A DNA stretch of 26,772 nt. Source: JBFMAE01 sp040756085 (lineage in GTDB: Bacteria; Desulfobacterota; BSN033; UBA1163). This document shows positions 23,662 through 26,772 of this stretch, piece after piece; position 1 is the stretch's first letter; each line of letters starts with the position of its first letter. The notes beneath the pieces are model-generated. The model was given only the letters and a program-made list of their open reading frames with translations. It made no database searches and had not been told where the DNA came from. Made by a program: the position numbers and the translations under genes. The stretch is from NCBI GenBank assembly GCA_040756085.1, contig JBFMAE010000183.1, positions 1 through 26,772 on the forward strand. Reading direction: 5' to 3'.

Positions 23662-23701
23662 GGTTCAAGGATTCAAGGGTTCCAGGGTCCAAGGGTTTAT
23701 G
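23662..23701. repeat. Tandem 8-bp repeats, five copies
   Basis: GGTTCAAG, GATTCAAG, GGTTCCAG, GGTCCAAG and GGTTTATG follow without gaps upstream of purH. Copies differ by one to three bases. Simple-sequence tract of unknown role in the LUD-purH gap. Confidence 0.6.
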
Positions 23702-23744
23702 ATTAAAGATTTTACTTGACTCCTAGACCCCTTGGCCCCTTGTA

Positions 23745-24386
23745 TTAATATCCCAGTTCCTCTCCGACTAGAATGATGAGGATATCAGTTAAGGATGGCT
23801 TCCTCTCGTGAATCACGACCACCCGACAGATCCGGTTGGGAGTGGTACAGTCCACGCACTTCCCCAGTTTGGCACATGGGACATCGATGTTGAGCCGTCT
23901 TGCATTGAGAGGTGCAGCCACATTCTTTATTCTTTTGATACCTTCCTGAACATCCTCCACGATCTTGTTATAGCCGGCAACCAGGATCACCTTTCCGGGA
24001 CCAAAATTGATGGAGTTGACACGATTCCCAATCCCATCAATGTTAACCAACTCACCGTTCATGGTGATGGCATTGATACTGCTGAGGAAAATGTCAGAGG
24101 TCATCTGGAACTTCCGGATCTCAAGGACACTCTCTTTTGAGAGTCCGGGCTTCCAGTGATTATAGACGGTATGGCCCTTTGCTTCCAATTGTTCCAAAAT
24201 CCCCAATTCCCTTATGGTGAGAGACCCGCCTACCCCCACTCTCTGTTTTGGAGTGATATGTTTCCAAATTCCTTCTAATGCCTCCGCTTTCGATTTGACA
24301 TAGATTCCTTTGAAATCATGTGCCTCTAGTTTTTCGATTACTTTCTTCGCTCTTTCTTCAATCCACCATTGTTTATTCGGGTCCAT
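23745..24386 (-). CDS. LUD-domain protein (YkgG/LutC-like, lactate utilization family)
   Basis: A 213-residue cytoplasmic protein of the LUD (former DUF162) family. Marks: GVGGSLTIRELGILEQLEAKG near residue 64, SDIFLSSINAITMNGELVNIDGIGNRVN near 110, GPGKVILVAGYNKIV, and the Cys-containing end KCVDCTTPNRICRVVVI. Stand-alone members of this type are often called lactate utilization proteins, but the partner subunits LutA and LutB are absent, so that role is not shown. The start at 24386 has GGAGG just upstream; a longer frame to 24461 would run into glnA. It begins 11 bp after the glnA stop, so the two are probably co-transcribed. Confidence 0.88.
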   Translation of the reverse strand: MDPNKQWWIEERAKKVIEKLEAHDFKGIYVKSKAEALEGIWKHITPKQRVGVGGSLTIRELGILEQLEAKGHTVYNHWKPGLSKESVLEIRKFQMTSDIFLSSINAITMNGELVNIDGIGNRVNSINFGPGKVILVAGYNKIVEDVQEGIKRIKNVAAPLNARRLNIDVPCAKLGKCVDCTTPNRICRVVVIHERKPSLTDILIILVGEELGY

Positions 24387-24397
24387 CTCTTCCTCCC

Positions 24398-25729
24398 CTA
24401 CAGGATTGAAAAGTATTGTTCCAGTTCGTAATCGGTCACCCGGGCCCGGTAGCGTTCCCATTCGATCTTCTTGTTCTCGATAAATTGGTAGAAGACATGA
24501 TCTCCCAGGGTTCGTTTCACCAGATCGCTCTTCTCGGTAATCTGGATGGCCTCATACAGGTCTTCTGGTAGAGATTGGATCTTATATTTTCTCCTCTCCT
24601 CTTTGGTCATCTCATAGACATTTCTCTCCACCGGATCCTGTAAGGGATACCCCTTTTCAATCCCCTCTAATCCGGCTGCCAACATTACAGAAAATGCAAA
24701 ATAGGGATTGCAGGCTGGATCAGGAGACCGATATTCCACCCGTGTGGCCAGCTCTTTCCCGGGTTTGTAAACGGGAATACGAATGAGGTCCGATCGGTTC
24801 CTTTGTGCCCAGGAGATGTAAACCGGTGCTTCGTAGCCCGGCACCAATCGCTTATAAGAATTCACCCATTGGTTGGTCACCAGGGTAATCTCTCTCGCAT
24901 GTTTCATCAGGCCAGCGATATAACGCTTGGCAATTTCTGAAAGATGATACTCGTCCTTAGGATCAAAAAAAGCATTTTTCTTCCCCATAAAAAGGGATTG
25001 ATGGGTATGCATCCCACTACCATTCACACCAAATATGGGTTTGGGCATGAAACTGGCATAGATATTGTTCTTGAGAGCCACCTCTTTAACGATCAATCGA
25101 TAGATCATCGTGCTGTCAGCCATGGTCAGGGCATCGGTATATTTGAGATCAATTTCATGCTGGCTGGGTGCGGCCTCGTGATGGCTATATTCTACAGGAA
25201 TTCCCATTTCCTCCAGTACGATCACCGTTTGTTTACGAAGGTCACTGGCCACATCAAGAGGGGTCAAATCGAAGTAACCTCCTGAGTCAAGGGTTTCCGG
25301 CTTACCCGATGCCTTTTGAAAATAAAAATATTCCAGCTCGGGGCCTACATTAAAGGTATAACCTTTCTCAGCAGCTCTCTTAAGGTTCTTTTTCAGAACC
25401 CAGCGGGGATCCCCCTGATAAGGGCTTCCGCCGGGTTCCAGGATATCGCAGAACATAACCCCCACTACATGATCGCTCACCTTCCATGGAAAGATCCTGA
25501 AAGTGGAGGGGTCGGGCATGGCCACCATGTCACTCTCGTCGATCCGGGCGAAACCGGCGATCGAAGAACCATCGAAACCCATTCCATCCTCAAGGGCTCC
25601 TTCCAGTTCACGAATGGTAATGGAAAAACTTTTTAAAAATCCAAGGATATCAGTAAACCAGAGCCGGATGAACTTGATATCCCTTTCCTTTGCAATACGA
25701 ATGACATCTTTTTTCCCTAATCTGGCCAT
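24398..25729 (-). CDS. glnA: Glutamine synthetase, type I (alpha subtype)
   Basis: ATP-dependent synthesis of glutamine from glutamate and ammonia; a cytoplasmic dodecamer in known members. The 443-residue length fits the GSI-alpha group of Bacillus and Archaea, shorter than the 468 of the beta group. Motifs: GMGFDGSSIAGFARIDESDM near residue 45, GPELEYFYF near 123, EYSHHEAAPSQHEIDLKY, NGSGMHTHQSLF, and NSYKRLVPGYEAPVYISW. Where the beta group has the adenylylated Tyr in NLYDLPPEE, this protein has VYEMTKEERRK, so control by adenylylation is unlikely. The start at 25729 follows GGGAGAAAGAG; a longer frame to 25798 contains the promoter. A GAF-ANTAR regulator is divergent from it. Confidence 0.95.
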   Translation of the reverse strand: MARLGKKDVIRIAKERDIKFIRLWFTDILGFLKSFSITIRELEGALEDGMGFDGSSIAGFARIDESDMVAMPDPSTFRIFPWKVSDHVVGVMFCDILEPGGSPYQGDPRWVLKKNLKRAAEKGYTFNVGPELEYFYFQKASGKPETLDSGGYFDLTPLDVASDLRKQTVIVLEEMGIPVEYSHHEAAPSQHEIDLKYTDALTMADSTMIYRLIVKEVALKNNIYASFMPKPIFGVNGSGMHTHQSLFMGKKNAFFDPKDEYHLSEIAKRYIAGLMKHAREITLVTNQWVNSYKRLVPGYEAPVYISWAQRNRSDLIRIPVYKPGKELATRVEYRSPDPACNPYFAFSVMLAAGLEGIEKGYPLQDPVERNVYEMTKEERRKYKIQSLPEDLYEAIQITEKSDLVKRTLGDHVFYQFIENKKIEWERYRARVTDYELEQYFSIL

Positions 25730-25769
25730 CTCTTTCTCCCTATTGATGAATAGATAAAAATATACTTCA

Positions 25770-25798
25770 CATTTAGCATAATCCCCTATTCCGGTCAA
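25770..25798 (-). promoter_or_regulatory. Promoter of glnA
   Basis: On the minus strand TTGACC (25798-25793), 17 bp, TAAATG (25775-25770). Transcription would start about 35 bp before the ATG. The leader has only a small CTATT/AATAG hairpin. No sigma54 (GG-N10-GC) site was seen. Confidence 0.5.
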
Positions 25799-25850
25799 CC
25801 TCTGGCAAACATTTTCTTGCTTGAATATTGACCCAAGGTAACTTCCTGTG

Positions 25851-25879
25851 TTGACAACTCTGAATCTTTTATGTAAATT
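25851..25879 (+). promoter_or_regulatory. Promoter of the GAF-ANTAR gene
   Basis: Perfect TTGACA (25851-25856), 17 bp, TAAATT (25874-25879). It lies inside the longest open frame, which is the main reason to place the true start of the following gene at 25914. Confidence 0.55.
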
Positions 25880-25913
25880 TACCCCATCCCATCACAAAAA
25901 GAGGTGTTTCCAA

Positions 25914-26618
25914 TTGTTATATAAAAAGACATCTTATAAAAAACAGATTCAGGCTCTCTCCGAAATCAGCCAGGCCATCTCTTCGGATCTATATTTAGAT
26001 GATATCCTAAAACTGATTGTGACGGTGACGGCCAATGTGATGGACTCTAAAATCTGCTCCCTCTGGATTCTGGATGAGAAAGAAAAAGTTCTGAAAATCC
26101 GGGCAACCCAAACGATCAGTGAGGAATACCTCAAGGAGCGTAGTTTAAAATGGGGTGAGGGCGTGGTGGGATATGTAGCCCAGCAGAATAAACCGTTGGC
26201 CATCCTCGACGTCCTCAAAGAACCTCGTTACAAGGAGAAAGAATTGGCACGTAAAGAAGGACTGGTTTCCATGCTCAGCGTCCCCTTGACGGTAAAAGAT
26301 AAGGTGATCGGAGTGATCAATTGCTATACCTCCTATCCCCATGAATTTACTGATACAGAGCGGGCTGTCCTCACAATGGTTGCCAACCAGGCGGCGATCT
26401 GCATTGAGAACACGGAATTGATGGTGAAGACCAAGGTGATCCAGGAGGAATTGGAGACTCGGAAAATGGTGGAAAGAGCCAAAGGGATATTGATGAAACA
26501 ACATGGATTGAGTGAAGAAGAAGCCTTTAAACGGATCCGTAAAGCGAGCATGGACAGTCGGAAGACGATGCGAGAGATCGCTGAAGCCATCCTTCTTACA
26601 GAAAAAATGGGTGGTTAG
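25914..26618 (+). CDS. GAF and ANTAR domain regulator, probable RNA-binding antiterminator
   Basis: A 234-residue cytoplasmic sensor. Residues about 15-160 form a GAF domain: QALSEISQAISSDLYLDDIL, KICSLWILDEKEKVLKIRA, GEGVVGYVAQQNKPLAI, and MLSVPLTVKDKVIGVINCYT. A short coiled coil leads to the ANTAR domain (about 178-230): LETRKMVERAKGILMKQHGLSEEEAFKRIRKASMDSRKTMREIAEAIL. ANTAR proteins bind paired small hairpins in nascent RNA and prevent termination, often in nitrogen metabolism. It is divergent from glnA, which fits such a role. The TTG at 25914 is preferred because GAGGTG lies 7 bp upstream and the promoter precedes it; a GTG at 25848 is alternative. No receiver domain is present, so the signal is probably a small ligand. 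Confidence 0.88.
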   Translation: MLYKKTSYKKQIQALSEISQAISSDLYLDDILKLIVTVTANVMDSKICSLWILDEKEKVLKIRATQTISEEYLKERSLKWGEGVVGYVAQQNKPLAILDVLKEPRYKEKELARKEGLVSMLSVPLTVKDKVIGVINCYTSYPHEFTDTERAVLTMVANQAAICIENTELMVKTKVIQEELETRKMVERAKGILMKQHGLSEEEAFKRIRKASMDSRKTMREIAEAILLTEKMGG

Positions 26619-26772
26619 CTGTCCTACTAAAAATACCTCCCAAAAGAGGTCTCTGAAAAAGTCCCCTTAACTCATCCACGACAAGTATACCATTTCCTCT
26701 TTCCCTTCATAGGTTCAAGGTCCCATCTTTTTAGCTTATCAACTTCATGGAAGATCTTTCTTTCGAAAAAGG

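Noticed and set aside
25730..25798. ANTAR target hairpins in the glnA leader
   Set aside because: Only one small 5-bp hairpin with a 4-nt loop is present; the known target needs two hairpins with six-base loops.
26635..26650. Terminator of the GAF-ANTAR gene (ACCTC/GAGGT hairpin)
   Set aside because: The 5-bp stem has no T-run after it; too weak to annotate. The last 154 bp show no gene.

Overview
The window reads as a chromosomal segment of an anaerobic bacterium of moderate GC. The gene content (pyruvate phosphate dikinase, an alpha-type glutamine synthetase, LUD protein, an orphan LsrF-like aldolase, a Liv-type transporter beside a molybdenum hydroxylase) and the hairpin-rich intergenic repeats suggest Desulfobacterota (former Deltaproteobacteria). 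That placement is inference from memory of such genomes. No rRNA, tRNA, CRISPR array, integrase or transposase was seen.

Left part (1-3.4 kb): the first codons of a probable PEP synthase run off the left edge on the minus strand. Divergent from it is ppdK. Between them lies a 94-bp MITE-like element (112-205) with terminal inverted repeats and a TCAA target duplication. A related 90-bp element with a TAAA duplication lies at 15307-15396.

Decay zone (3.4-4.6 kb): an adenine deaminase gene has lost its middle and joins its two ends out of frame. Beside it is a short relic of a xanthine-dehydrogenase-type large subunit. A TetR regulator follows, with a clear promoter and two copies of the palindrome CGAATTAAATTCG.

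Plus-strand catabolic block (5.3-17.1 kb): FAD, 2Fe-2S and molybdopterin subunits of a xanthine dehydrogenase-family hydroxylase; a phenylacetate-CoA-ligase-like enzyme; a five-gene Liv-type ABC importer; and a second acyl-CoA synthetase. Together they look like uptake, CoA activation and hydroxylation (or reverse) of one organic acid, perhaps aromatic or N-heteroaromatic. The substrate cannot be read from the sequence.

Middle (17.1-18.6 kb): an acyl-ACP thioesterase gene reduced by an internal deletion, then a metallo-beta-lactamase-fold protein of different base composition with Tyr for the first His of its HxHxDH motif.

Right part (18.6-25.8 kb): a minus-strand run of glnA, a LUD protein, purH, purD, a leuB-type dehydrogenase and an lsrF-like aldolase. 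The four gaps between genes from the LUD gene to the lsrF-like gene each hold a different repeat class. Divergent from glnA is a GAF-ANTAR regulator (25914-26618), a likely RNA-binding antiterminator. I see no wholly new multi-gene system. The most interesting leads are the MITE pair, the matched internal-deletion pseudogenes, the TetR palindromes and the unassigned catabolic module.
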